A stretch of DNA of 64,000 nt, taken from assembly GCA_963751355.1 (NCBI GenBank), contig CAVVVS010000037.1, positions 1 through 64,000 on the forward strand. The letters are read 5' to 3'. This DNA comes from CAVVVS01 sp963751355. GTDB taxonomy: Bacteria > Bacteroidota > Ignavibacteria > Ignavibacteriales > Ignavibacteriaceae. The notes beneath the pieces were generated by a model, which saw only the letters and a program-made list of their open reading frames with translations, had not been told where the DNA came from and did not search any database. Positions 53,608 to 61,952 of the stretch are shown here, piece after piece; position 1 is the stretch's first letter; the number at the start of each line of letters is the position of its first letter. Position numbers and translations under genes: made by a program.

Positions 53608-54549
53608 ATGAAAGCTGTTGTTTGCACAAAATACGGACCGCCGGAGGTCCTTCAACTCGCAGAATTAGAAAAACCCGTTCCAAAGGATGACGAAATTCTA
53701 ATCAAAATACATGCTACAACCGTAACTGCAAGCGACTGTATTGTAAGAGGGTTTAAACTTCCTTTCTGGAACCCGGTAGGTTTAATGATGGGATTAGTGA
53801 TTGGTTTTAAAAAACCGCGAAATCCAATTCTGGGAATGGTATTAGCCGGAGAAATCGAATCTTCGGGCAAAGATGTTAAATCTTTTAAAGAAGGAGATAG
53901 TGTTTTTGCATGGACGGTAAAATCTCCTGTCAAAATTAGATTTGGCACTTATGCAGAATATAAATGCTTACCCGAAGATAGTGTGATTGCTTTGAAACCG
54001 GCTAATTTAAATTATGAGGAAGCAGCGGCTATTCCGTACGGCGGATTGTTAGCATTACATTTTTTGAAAAGAGCAAATATGCAGAGTGGACAAAAAATAC
54101 TAATCTACGGTGCTTCAGGAGCTATAGGCACTTCAGCGGTGCAGATTGCCAAATATTTTGGAACTGAAGTTACCGGAGTATGCAGTACTGCAAATTTAGA
54201 ATTAGTGAAATCATTAGGAGCCGATAAAGTAATCGATTACACGAAAGAAGACATTATAAACAAAGAAGAATTTTATGATTTTATTTTTGATGCCGTCGGT
54301 AAAAGGAAAAGCTCAAAATTAAAATTGAATTCCAAAAAAGCACTTACTTCTAACGGAAAATACATGTCGGTGGATATTGGTACACCAAACCCACGAATTG
54401 ATGATTTAATTTTCCTTAAAGAGATGGTTGAGGCGGGAAAGTTAAAACCGGTTATTGATAGGTACTATCCGCTGGAACAGATTGTCGAGGGTCACCGTTA
54501 TGTTGATAAAGGACATAAAAAAGGAAATGTGGTAATAAAAGTAAAATAG
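53608..54549 (+). CDS. MDR family NAD(P)-dependent oxidoreductase, copy 2
   Basis: The 313-aa protein has MKAVVCTKYGPPEVLQLAEL at the N-terminus, the GMVLAGEIESSGKDVKSFKEGD segment and the dinucleotide motif LIYGASGAIGTSAVQIAKYFG. It is similar throughout to copy 1 (especially VTGV and DKVIDYTKED), so the two arose by duplication. It has no zinc site. The role is probably reduction of quinones or enones. A good ribosome site (GAGG) precedes the ATG. Confidence 0.9.
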   Translation: MKAVVCTKYGPPEVLQLAELEKPVPKDDEILIKIHATTVTASDCIVRGFKLPFWNPVGLMMGLVIGFKKPRNPILGMVLAGEIESSGKDVKSFKEGDSVFAWTVKSPVKIRFGTYAEYKCLPEDSVIALKPANLNYEEAAAIPYGGLLALHFLKRANMQSGQKILIYGASGAIGTSAVQIAKYFGTEVTGVCSTANLELVKSLGADKVIDYTKEDIINKEEFYDFIFDAVGKRKSSKLKLNSKKALTSNGKYMSVDIGTPNPRIDDLIFLKEMVEAGKLKPVIDRYYPLEQIVEGHRYVDKGHKKGNVVIKVK

Positions 54550-54581
54550 GATAATGATTCCCAAAAAATTATGGGATACTT

Positions 54582-55040
54582 GTGAAAGCAATTGGACATG
54601 AGAAATAAGTACCACTGGAAGTCCTTCAATTTAAAGAAGTTGAAAAACCTGCTCCCATTGGCAATGAAGTGCTGATAAGAATATAAGCTACAACAGTGGC
54701 AACATTGGACTGCATCTTTCGCAAAGTAAAAGATTTTTTTACCCGAGTTATCACCGGTCTCATGAAACCAAAAAATACTATTTGGGAAACTGAGTTTTCA
54801 GCAGAAATTGAAGCAGTCGGCAAAGAAGTAAAATTATTTTGGGAATGTGACAAGATTTTTGTGGACAGCGGCTCTGGTATTGGTACTCATGCTGAGTATA
54901 TATGTCCGTTTGAAGATTGATCTTTTGGTATTAATCAGACAAATATTCAAAATTATCAAAAAGCCCTTATAAATAGGACTATCTGAGGTGTTGGTAGTTT
55001 TGGGATACAACTTACCGGGTACTTTTGGACAGTTGTATTT
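54582..55040 (+). pseudogene. Third MDR oxidoreductase copy, decayed
   Basis: Starting at GTG 54582, one frame reads VKAIGHEK-stop-VPLEVLQFKEVEKPAPIGNEVLIRI-stop-ATTVATLDCIF, and on through FSAEIEAVGKEVK and THAEYICPFED-stop. In the same frame at 54957 it reads QKALINRTI-stop-GVGSFGIQLTGYF, the cofactor-binding part. These match copies 1 and 2 in order. Four in-frame stops (54606, 54684, 54918, 54984) and a deletion of the region between the two domains show that it is not functional. It still keeps one frame, so the decay may be fairly recent. Confidence 0.8.
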
Positions 55041-55100
55041 CAAACCAAGCCGTTTATATTGGTGCTGATATTAAATTACTTTTAGAAGAAAACAAAAGTT

Positions 55101-55676
55101 ATGGATAGTATGTATATAATTGAAAAGAATTTTGATAAAACGGATTTTGAAAAAAATATGTTGAAGAAGGGTGAGTACGAAAAGTGTACATTTAATAATT
55201 GTAGCTTTTATAACTCAGACATTTCTGAAATAATATTCATTGATTGTAAATTTATTGCATGTAATCTTAGTCTGGTTGAAGTGAGGGGAACAACTTTAAA
55301 CGGAGTAAAATTTATTGATTGTAAAATGCTGGGAATTCATTTTGAAAACTGCAATGACTTTGGTCTGTCTATTAATTTTGAGAATTGCATACTAGACCAT
55401 TCTTCTTTTTTTAGGAAAAAACTTAGAAAAACTAATATTACAAACTCACAACTTGTAGAGGTAGACTTCACCGAATGTGACTTATCGAATTCTGTTTTTT
55501 CCAACTGTGAATTAGCAAGAGCAGTTTTCAATAATGCAATAATTGAAAAAGCAGATTTGCGTACTGCTCATAATTTTTCAATCGACCCGGAAAATAATCG
55601 CATAAAAAAAGCAAAGTTTTCATCATTTGGAATACCCGGACTTTTGGGCAAATATGATATAGAAATAGAAGGATAA
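55101..55676 (+). CDS. Pentapeptide-repeat protein
   Basis: The 191-aa protein is made of five-residue steps with F/L at the centre (CTFNNCSFYNSDISEI, CKFIACNLSLVE, VDFTECDLSNSVFSNCELARAVFNNA). They would form a right-handed quadrilateral beta-helix. Some such proteins (Qnr, MfpA) mimic DNA and protect gyrase from quinolones. The Bacteroidota proteins with this size and a C-terminal tail (KFSSFGIPGLLGKYDIEIE) are of unknown function, so quinolone resistance is only a possibility. Confidence 0.8.
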   Translation: MDSMYIIEKNFDKTDFEKNMLKKGEYEKCTFNNCSFYNSDISEIIFIDCKFIACNLSLVEVRGTTLNGVKFIDCKMLGIHFENCNDFGLSINFENCILDHSSFFRKKLRKTNITNSQLVEVDFTECDLSNSVFSNCELARAVFNNAIIEKADLRTAHNFSIDPENNRIKKAKFSSFGIPGLLGKYDIEIEG

Positions 55677-55875
55677 TAATAATAGCATGCCGCCAGGAAT
55701 TGAATCTTTAAATGAAAATAATTTAAAATTTTGATTGACTGTAAAACAAACTAAGCCTTCTATTTTAAATTATTTTATAAAAAACCATCTATCAACCGGC
55801 AATTTTCATACACAGCATTTTTATACGCTTATATATTCCGTATCACAACTATTAAAATTTATTGGAAACGAAACC

Positions 55876-55910
55876 TTGACAAAATAGTTTCCACTTATTA
55901 TATTGGAAAC
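55876..55910 (+). promoter_or_regulatory. Promoter and operator of the TetR-exporter operon
   Basis: TTGACA (55876-55881) and TTATAT (55898-55903, 16-bp spacer) form a plausible promoter. GTTTCCA (55887-55893) and TGGAAAC (55904-55910) form an exact inverted repeat across the -10 region. A further TTGGAAACG lies at 55863-55871. A TetR dimer bound there would shut off its own operon. The remainder of the 55677-55944 spacer shows nothing. Confidence 0.6.
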
Positions 55911-55944
55911 GTAAAAAACATATAAAGTTTCGAAAGTATTAAAC

Positions 55945-56565
55945 ATGAAGAATGAAAAAGAAAAAATAGTCAGTTTTGCATCTCAAAAATTTCTTCAAGA
56001 AGGATTTTATAGAACCACAATGGATGAAATTGCATCCGAAATGCATATGAGTAAAAAAACTATTTACAAATATTTTCATTCCAAGGAAGAACTGGTTAAA
56101 ACCGTTGCCCAGAGATTTTTAAACGAAAATGCGAAGATGATTGAGGAAGCTCTGAATATAAAATGTAATGCCGTAGAAAAACTGGTGAAGATATTTGAGA
56201 CTGTAGGTAAGATATTAGTAAAGGTTAACGATAAGATGTTAAGCGATATCCATCACTATTCCCCCGAACACTGGAAAGAGATAGACGATTACAGAACAAA
56301 AAAGATGACAGCTTTTCTAACGCAAATCATAAATCAGGGACAGAAGGAAGGGTACTTTTTAAAGATGAGAGCTGAAATTTTAATTACTGTATTCATCTCA
56401 TCAATACGTGCGGTAGTCAATCCGCAATTTATAATAAACAACCGTTACACGATGATAGAAGCCTTAACGGGTACTATAGAAATTTTAATGAACGGGATAT
56501 TAACCGAAAAAGGCAAAAAAAATTTTAAGAAACTTAACTACGGAGTAAAAAATGAGAATGATTAA
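55945..56565 (+). CDS. TetR/AcrR family regulator of the exporter operon
   Basis: The 206-aa protein has the TetR helix-turn-helix (KIVSFASQKFLQEGFYRTTMDEIASEMHMSKKTIYKYFHSKEELV, residues about 6-50). An all-helical effector domain follows, with the CNAVEKL and MTAFLTQIINQGQKEGYF segments. It is the first gene of the operon and overlaps the membrane fusion protein gene by 14 bp. It most likely represses the operon through the inverted repeat just upstream and is released by an exported toxic compound. YbiH/CecR of E. coli has this same position. Confidence 0.9.
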   Translation: MKNEKEKIVSFASQKFLQEGFYRTTMDEIASEMHMSKKTIYKYFHSKEELVKTVAQRFLNENAKMIEEALNIKCNAVEKLVKIFETVGKILVKVNDKMLSDIHHYSPEHWKEIDDYRTKKMTAFLTQIINQGQKEGYFLKMRAEILITVFISSIRAVVNPQFIINNRYTMIEALTGTIEILMNGILTEKGKKNFKKLNYGVKNEND

Positions 56566-57517
56566 AATTGTACTTCTTTTACTACTTACGGTTTTATATT
56601 TGGGGTGCGGCAGCGGAAGCAGTAAAAATGAAATCGAGGCTTCCGGTACGATTGAAGCGACAAATGTGACAGTGGGTTCTAAAGTTAGCGGACAGGTTAA
56701 GAAACTTTTGTTCAACGAAGGAGACATGGTAAAAGAGGGCGATACATTGATGACAATTGATCACGACCTCCTTTCAATTCAACTTCAACAGGCAGCCGCT
56801 GCAAAAAATGCCGCTGAAGCTCAATATGAATTACTGAAACAAGGTGCAAGAACCGAAGACGTAAAGCAGGCTGCCGATATGCTGCAGCAAGCAAAGGTAA
56901 ATTTTGATCTTGCTCAAACAGATATGGATAGAACGGAAAACCTATACAAATCAAAATCGATTACAAAAAAACAATATGATGATGTTCAGGCAAAATATGA
57001 TATTGTAAAATTGAAGTACAATTCTGCCAAGGAAAATTTTAAGAAGGTTAATAATCTCGCAAGACCGGAAGAATTAAAACAAGCCAAGGCTAACTTAGAT
57101 GTAAGAATTGCAGCAGTCAATTTACTGAAAAAACATATAAGCGATTCATATGTTACTGCTCCTATCAGCGGGTTTGTTGTTAAAAAGTTTGTCGAAGCAG
57201 GTGAAAGTGCAGGTCCGTTATCCTCTCTGGTTATGCTGTCCAATTTAAGTTATGTCGATTTGATCATTTATATCCCAGAAACACAGCTTGGTAAAGTTAA
57301 GCTCGGGCAGGAAGCGGATGTATCAATTGATACCTACAAGAATAAAAAATTTACGGGCAGAGTAATTTACATCTCACCGTCCGCAGAGTTTACTCCGAAA
57401 AATATTCAAACTAAAGACGAAAGAACAAAATTGGTTTATGCTGCAAAAATTCATATTCATAACCCCAAGTTCGAATTAAAGGATGGTATGCCTGCCGATG
57501 CGGTGATTCATTTATAA
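56552..57517 (+). CDS. HlyD/YbhG-type membrane fusion lipoprotein
   Basis: The 321-aa periplasmic adaptor has a lipobox (LYLGC19G) giving a likely lipidated cysteine. Barrel-sandwich halves (ASGTIEATNVTVGSKVSGQV near 33; SYVTAPISGFVVKKFVEAGE near 198) flank an alpha-helical coiled-coil hairpin of about 110 residues (AAAAKNAAEAQYELL to EELKQAKANLDVRIAAVN). The beta domain follows. It connects the inner-membrane ABC part to TolC. YbhG is non-lipidated in E. coli. Confidence 0.9.
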   Translation: MRMIKIVLLLLLTVLYLGCGSGSSKNEIEASGTIEATNVTVGSKVSGQVKKLLFNEGDMVKEGDTLMTIDHDLLSIQLQQAAAAKNAAEAQYELLKQGARTEDVKQAADMLQQAKVNFDLAQTDMDRTENLYKSKSITKKQYDDVQAKYDIVKLKYNSAKENFKKVNNLARPEELKQAKANLDVRIAAVNLLKKHISDSYVTAPISGFVVKKFVEAGESAGPLSSLVMLSNLSYVDLIIYIPETQLGKVKLGQEADVSIDTYKNKKFTGRVIYISPSAEFTPKNIQTKDERTKLVYAAKIHIHNPKFELKDGMPADAVIHL

Positions 57518-57557
57518 ATCTAAAATTACAATCTTTCAATCTTTTAATTTAAATACG

Positions 57558-58481
57558 ATGGAAACTATAATAAACGTACATAATATTGTTAAAGACTTTG
57601 ATGAAGTTAGAGCAGTTGACAGCATTTCATTTAATGTGAAACCTGCTGAAATGTTCGGCTTTGTAGGACCGGACGGTGCGGGAAAAACCACCACAATCCG
57701 GCTGCTTTGCGGGCTGCTTTCTCCCACCGAAGGTTCCGCTGAATTATTTGGTTTAGATTTAGTGAAGGACAAAGGAAAAATTCAAAAACAAATCGGATAT
57801 CTCTCGCAAAAATTTAGTCTATATGGTGATCTTACTATTGATGAAAATATCGAATTTTTTGCTGATCTTCACGGAGTTAAAGATTATAAAACGAGAAGAA
57901 ACGAACTTCTTGAATTTACCAGGTTAACTCCTTTCAGAAAAAGACTCGCTGAAAATCTTTCCGGGGGGATGAAGCAGAAATTAGCCCTTACATGCACTCT
58001 AATTCATAAACCGAAAATTATATTTCTTGATGAACCAACCACGGGTGTTGACCCGGTTTCCCGGAGAGATTTTTGGAAAATTTTATCAAATCTCATTAAA
58101 GACGGTGTAACAATTTTTATGTCCACTCCTTATCTGGATGAAGCCGAACGCTGTAACCGCGTGGCTCTTCTTAATAAAGGCAAGATAATGAGCTGTGACA
58201 CTCCTAAAAATATAAAAGCTTCAATTCAACAGACGATTATTGAAATTGTATGTTCGCCCATTATAAAAGCTTACAACCTTATTAAAGAAAATGGTGATTT
58301 TGAAGTTCAAATGTTCGGTGACCGGCTTAATGTAGCAGTTGATGATTATCAGAATGATTTTCCACAGATAGAAAATCTTATTAAGTCAAACGGAATTCAA
58401 TTAATCGATCACAGAATAATTCCCACCTCTCTTGAAAATGTATTTATTCATTTAATAAACGAAAATAATGTTAATAAATAA
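57558..58481 (+). CDS. ABC exporter ATPase 1 (YbhF N-half-like)
   Basis: The 307-aa ATPase has Walker A GPDGAGKTTT (residues about 36-45), signature LSGGMKQKLAL, and Walker B IIFLDEPTTGVDP. The switch region reads MSTPYLDEAERC: proline stands where other ATPases have the switch histidine, as in the N-terminal half of E. coli YbhF, where this histidine is also replaced. It probably binds ATP but hydrolyses poorly. It is separated from the second ATPase by the tolC gene, so the two halves of YbhF are encoded apart. Confidence 0.88.
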   Translation: METIINVHNIVKDFDEVRAVDSISFNVKPAEMFGFVGPDGAGKTTTIRLLCGLLSPTEGSAELFGLDLVKDKGKIQKQIGYLSQKFSLYGDLTIDENIEFFADLHGVKDYKTRRNELLEFTRLTPFRKRLAENLSGGMKQKLALTCTLIHKPKIIFLDEPTTGVDPVSRRDFWKILSNLIKDGVTIFMSTPYLDEAERCNRVALLNKGKIMSCDTPKNIKASIQQTIIEIVCSPIIKAYNLIKENGDFEVQMFGDRLNVAVDDYQNDFPQIENLIKSNGIQLIDHRIIPTSLENVFIHLINENNVNK

Positions 58482-58514
58482 TAAAAGCTTGTTAATAAAT
58501 TTGAAGGATTTAAA

Positions 58515-59828
58515 ATGAAAAAGATTATTGCTTTTATTTTGATTTTGACGGCTGGAGCTTTTGCACAAAATCAGAAATTGACTTTGAAAGAAAGTCTTCA
58601 AATTGGAATGATGAATAGTAAGGATTTGAAGATTTCTCAGTCTAAGGTTATCAGTTCAAGAGCCAGGATAACTGAAACGGGTTCAGCGCGTTTGCCGCAA
58701 TTAAAACTTGCAGCTAATTATACCAGGCTGAGCAGTATTCCGCCGTTTGAAGTTCAATTGCCTTTTTCACCAACGCCCATACAAATATCTCCGGTTATTC
58801 TAAACAATTATAATTTAAAATTGAGTTTGCAGCAGCCATTATTCACCGGATTCAGATTGAGTTCATTAGCAGGTGCCGCAGATCTAAACAATAAAGCTGA
58901 GGAAATGGAATATGCAAAAGAAAAAAATGAGGTTGCATATAAAATACAAACAGCGTTCTGGGATTACTATAAAGCCGAACAAATAAAAAAACTAATAGAC
59001 GAAGACTTACATCAAATTAAACAACATCTGAACGATACCAGAAATTTTCTTGCTAACGGACTTGCGACGAAGAATGATTTATTAAAATTGGAAGTAGAAT
59101 ATTCTAATGTTCAGCTTCAGAAAATTGAAGCTGATAATAACCTGGATATTGCAAGAATTGGTTTTAACCAAGCGATCGGAATAACGCTCGATAATCCAAC
59201 CGAGATAGATGCTCAAAGTATAAAGCCGGAAGCTGTTGATTTTAAATATAACGACTTAATTGAGGAAGCAAAAAATAACCGGAATGAATTAAAAGCCATG
59301 CAAATGAGAGTGCAGGCAAGCCAAAAAGGAATTAGCGCCGCAAAATCTGCCTGGTTTCCTTCAATATTTTTAACCGGTAATTATTATTACAGTAAACCTA
59401 ATCAAAGAATTATTCCTGCCGTAAATGATTTCAGAGATACTTGGGATGTAGGCGTGTCTCTGAGCTGGGATATTTTTACCTGGGGACAAAGGTCTGCCAA
59501 AGTTATGGAGGCGCAGCAGACAAAAGTTCAGGCGGAAACTTCTCTGTCTCAATTAAATGATGCAGTACAAATTGAAGTTTATCAATCATATTTATCATTG
59601 AAAAAAGCTTATGAAAAAGTTCGGGTAAGTAAGCTTGCCGTTAAACAAGCAGAAGAAAATTACCGGATATTTAAAGAAAAATATAATACTCAAGTTGCTT
59701 CAAGTACTGATTTAATTGATTCCGAAACTTCTCTTTTACAGGCAAAAACAAGTCTGAATAATTCAGTGGTCGATTACGAATTAGCAAAAGTAAGATTGGA
59801 AAAGTCACTGGGCAAGAAGATATACTGA
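58515..59828 (+). CDS. TolC family outer-membrane efflux protein
   Basis: The 437-aa protein has a signal peptide (MKKIIAFILILTAGAFAQ). Two TolC repeats follow, each with a beta-strand pair (LKLAANYTRLSSIPPFEVQL; IFLTGNYYYSKPNQRII) and long helices. It forms the trimeric outer-membrane channel and periplasmic tunnel. Here it sits between the two ATPase genes of the operon, an uncommon order, and supplies the exit duct for the exporter. Confidence 0.92.
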   Translation: MKKIIAFILILTAGAFAQNQKLTLKESLQIGMMNSKDLKISQSKVISSRARITETGSARLPQLKLAANYTRLSSIPPFEVQLPFSPTPIQISPVILNNYNLKLSLQQPLFTGFRLSSLAGAADLNNKAEEMEYAKEKNEVAYKIQTAFWDYYKAEQIKKLIDEDLHQIKQHLNDTRNFLANGLATKNDLLKLEVEYSNVQLQKIEADNNLDIARIGFNQAIGITLDNPTEIDAQSIKPEAVDFKYNDLIEEAKNNRNELKAMQMRVQASQKGISAAKSAWFPSIFLTGNYYYSKPNQRIIPAVNDFRDTWDVGVSLSWDIFTWGQRSAKVMEAQQTKVQAETSLSQLNDAVQIEVYQSYLSLKKAYEKVRVSKLAVKQAEENYRIFKEKYNTQVASSTDLIDSETSLLQAKTSLNNSVVDYELAKVRLEKSLGKKIY

Positions 59829-59867
59829 TATGCTGGACAAAAGAAAATTTAGGATAGGAAATATAGT

Positions 59868-60806
59868 ATGAATTCTATTGAAGTAAATAATTTATCAAAG
59901 AAATTCGGAAGTTTTACTGCTGTGGATAGTATCTCATTTAATGTAAAGCAGGGTGAAATTTTTGGGTTCTTAGGGGCAAACGGAGCAGGGAAGTCTACGG
60001 CAATTAGAATGTTATGCGGAATTTTGGAACCTTCATCGGGCGACGCAACCGTGGGAGGCTTTAGTGTTATGAATCAACCCGACAAAGTTAAGACTCAGAT
60101 CGGTTATATGTCGCAAAAATTTTCCCTTTACGATGATCTAACCGTTGAAGAGAATATCAATTTCTTTGGTGGTGTTTACGGGCTGTATAATAAGAAATTG
60201 GAAGAAAGAAAAAAGTGGGTGTTGAAGGTTGCATTCCTGGAAGGTAAAGAAAAGCTGCTGACTGCTTCACTTCCAGGGGGAATTAAACAAAGGCTTGCTC
60301 TTGCTATTGCAGTTATTCATGAGCCGAAAATTGTTTTTCTCGATGAACCGACAGGTGGTGTTGACCCCATATCAAGGAGAAACTTTTGGGATTTGATAAA
60401 TGATCTATCGCAAAAAGGCGTTACTGTTTTTGTGACTACTCATTACCTGGACGAAGCCGAATTCTGTAATACAATAACGCTATTGAATGCCGGCAAAATA
60501 ATAGCAAGCGGAACTTCTAAAGAGTTAAAAACGGAATATCTTTCAAATACTATTCTGGAGGTGGAATGTGATAACGTCGTAGAGGCACTCGAAATATTGT
60601 CTAATCAACCATGGGTCGATGAAACTTCAATTTTCGGAAATTACATACATGTAAGCGTTGAAAATGAAGATGAGGGAAGAAATAATATTTCAAAAGTACT
60701 GACGGAAGATAATTCCATAGAAATTGTTAGAATGGATAAAATAGTTCCTACCCTTGAAGATGTATTCATATACTTGTTAGAAAAGGATACCAAGAAAAAT
60801 GTTTAA
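59868..60806 (+). CDS. ABC exporter ATPase 2 (YbhF C-half-like)
   Basis: The 312-aa ATPase has Walker A GANGAGKST, Walker B IVFLDEPTGGVDP and the intact switch histidine in TTHYLDEAEFC. Its signature motif is degenerate: LPGGIKQRLAL in place of LSGGQ. With ATPase 1 it would form a heterodimer with one good and one weak catalytic site. It overlaps the next permease gene by 8 bp, and its downstream membrane partners are two ABC-2 permeases. Confidence 0.9.
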   Translation: MNSIEVNNLSKKFGSFTAVDSISFNVKQGEIFGFLGANGAGKSTAIRMLCGILEPSSGDATVGGFSVMNQPDKVKTQIGYMSQKFSLYDDLTVEENINFFGGVYGLYNKKLEERKKWVLKVAFLEGKEKLLTASLPGGIKQRLALAIAVIHEPKIVFLDEPTGGVDPISRRNFWDLINDLSQKGVTVFVTTHYLDEAEFCNTITLLNAGKIIASGTSKELKTEYLSNTILEVECDNVVEALEILSNQPWVDETSIFGNYIHVSVENEDEGRNNISKVLTEDNSIEIVRMDKIVPTLEDVFIYLLEKDTKKNV

Positions 60807-61929
60807 TAGAATTAAAGCTATTGCGAAAAAGGAAATAAGACAGCTTAAAAGGGATAAGAGAATGCTTTACGTTCTCTTCATTTTCCCGGTTATTCTTCTT
60901 GTCTTGTTCGGCTATGCGATTAACTTCGATGTACACCATATTAAGATGGTTGTTTATGATCAGGATAAATCAGTGGACAGCAGAAACCTGATTAATACTC
61001 TTACGAGTTCCGATTATTTTGACCTCGTAGGATACATAAATAACGGCAATCAAATACAAGATATATTAGACACAAAAAAAGCACAGTGCGTAATAGTCTT
61101 CCCGCATGACATGTCCCGGAAATTTTATTCAAACCAAAACGCTCAGATTCAGATTTTAATAGACGGTGTTGATGCAAATACGGCTACACTTATTAAAAGT
61201 TATATGACTATTGCAATTGCTTCTTATTCACAAAAAATTCAAAGCAATGTTCTTGCTATTAAAGGCGGGAGGACTTACATCCCGATTGATATACACCCGG
61301 CATTTTGGTTTAACCCTGAGCTGAAATCTTCAATATTTCTAATACCGGGATTGATAGTTATGATATTAATAATCACAGCTGTAGTATCAATTTCACTTTC
61401 GGTTGTTAGAGAAAAGGAGCGGGGGACGATAGAACAATTAAATGTTTCACCGCTTTCATCTCTTGAAATGCTGTTAGGGAAAACGATCCCTTATACGATT
61501 ATCTCTCTTATCATTGCCGCATTTATTCTGGCAGCGGGCTATGTTTTATTCGGCATTACGATCAAAGGAAGCATTATCCTTTTATTTTTTACGATGCTTT
61601 TATTTCTGTTTGCGTCTTTAAATCTCGGAATTATTGTCTCGAGTATTGCCGATACACAGCAGGTAGCATTTCAAATGGCAACTCTTATATCGATGCTTCC
61701 TTCCATGCTTCTTTCCGGATTTGTTTTTCCCATTGAATCTATGCCGCCTGCAATTCAAGTAATTACAAACATTACACCCGCAAAATTCTTCATGATTATT
61801 CTTCGTGATATTCTGTTAAAGGGAGTAGGAATAGAAGCATTCTGGCAGCAAATTGTTTACCTGGTAATATTTTCTTTAGTGTTGCTTTTACTTTCGGCGT
61901 TAATAAACAAGCGTTCCAGAACTGCTTAA
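60799..61929 (+). CDS. ABC-2 family permease 1 (YbhS-like)
   Basis: The 376-aa membrane protein has one N-terminal helix, an extracytoplasmic domain of about 150 residues (KMVVYDQDKSVDSRNLI...), and five helices. The signature VVREKERGTIEQLNVSPLSSLEMLLGK is typical of ABC-2/YhhJ-YbhR permeases. It overlaps the ATPase 2 gene. It pairs with permease 2 to make the transmembrane heterodimer of the exporter. Confidence 0.9.
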   Translation: MFNRIKAIAKKEIRQLKRDKRMLYVLFIFPVILLVLFGYAINFDVHHIKMVVYDQDKSVDSRNLINTLTSSDYFDLVGYINNGNQIQDILDTKKAQCVIVFPHDMSRKFYSNQNAQIQILIDGVDANTATLIKSYMTIAIASYSQKIQSNVLAIKGGRTYIPIDIHPAFWFNPELKSSIFLIPGLIVMILIITAVVSISLSVVREKERGTIEQLNVSPLSSLEMLLGKTIPYTIISLIIAAFILAAGYVLFGITIKGSIILLFFTMLLFLFASLNLGIIVSSIADTQQVAFQMATLISMLPSMLLSGFVFPIESMPPAIQVITNITPAKFFMIILRDILLKGVGIEAFWQQIVYLVIFSLVLLLLSALINKRSRTA

Positions 61930-61952
61930 TAAACAAATAATTTTTTTATGGA

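Noticed and set aside
54921..55040. Inverted repeat ATACAACT...AGTTGTAT as a regulatory site for the pentapeptide gene
   Set aside because: The left arm lies in the decayed MDR cofactor motif (GIQL), so it is explained as pseudogene sequence.
55101..55676. Calling the pentapeptide protein a Qnr quinolone-resistance gene
   Set aside because: The repeat fold is clear, but residues specific to Qnr cannot be identified, and its C-terminal tail matches the unassigned Bacteroidota type.
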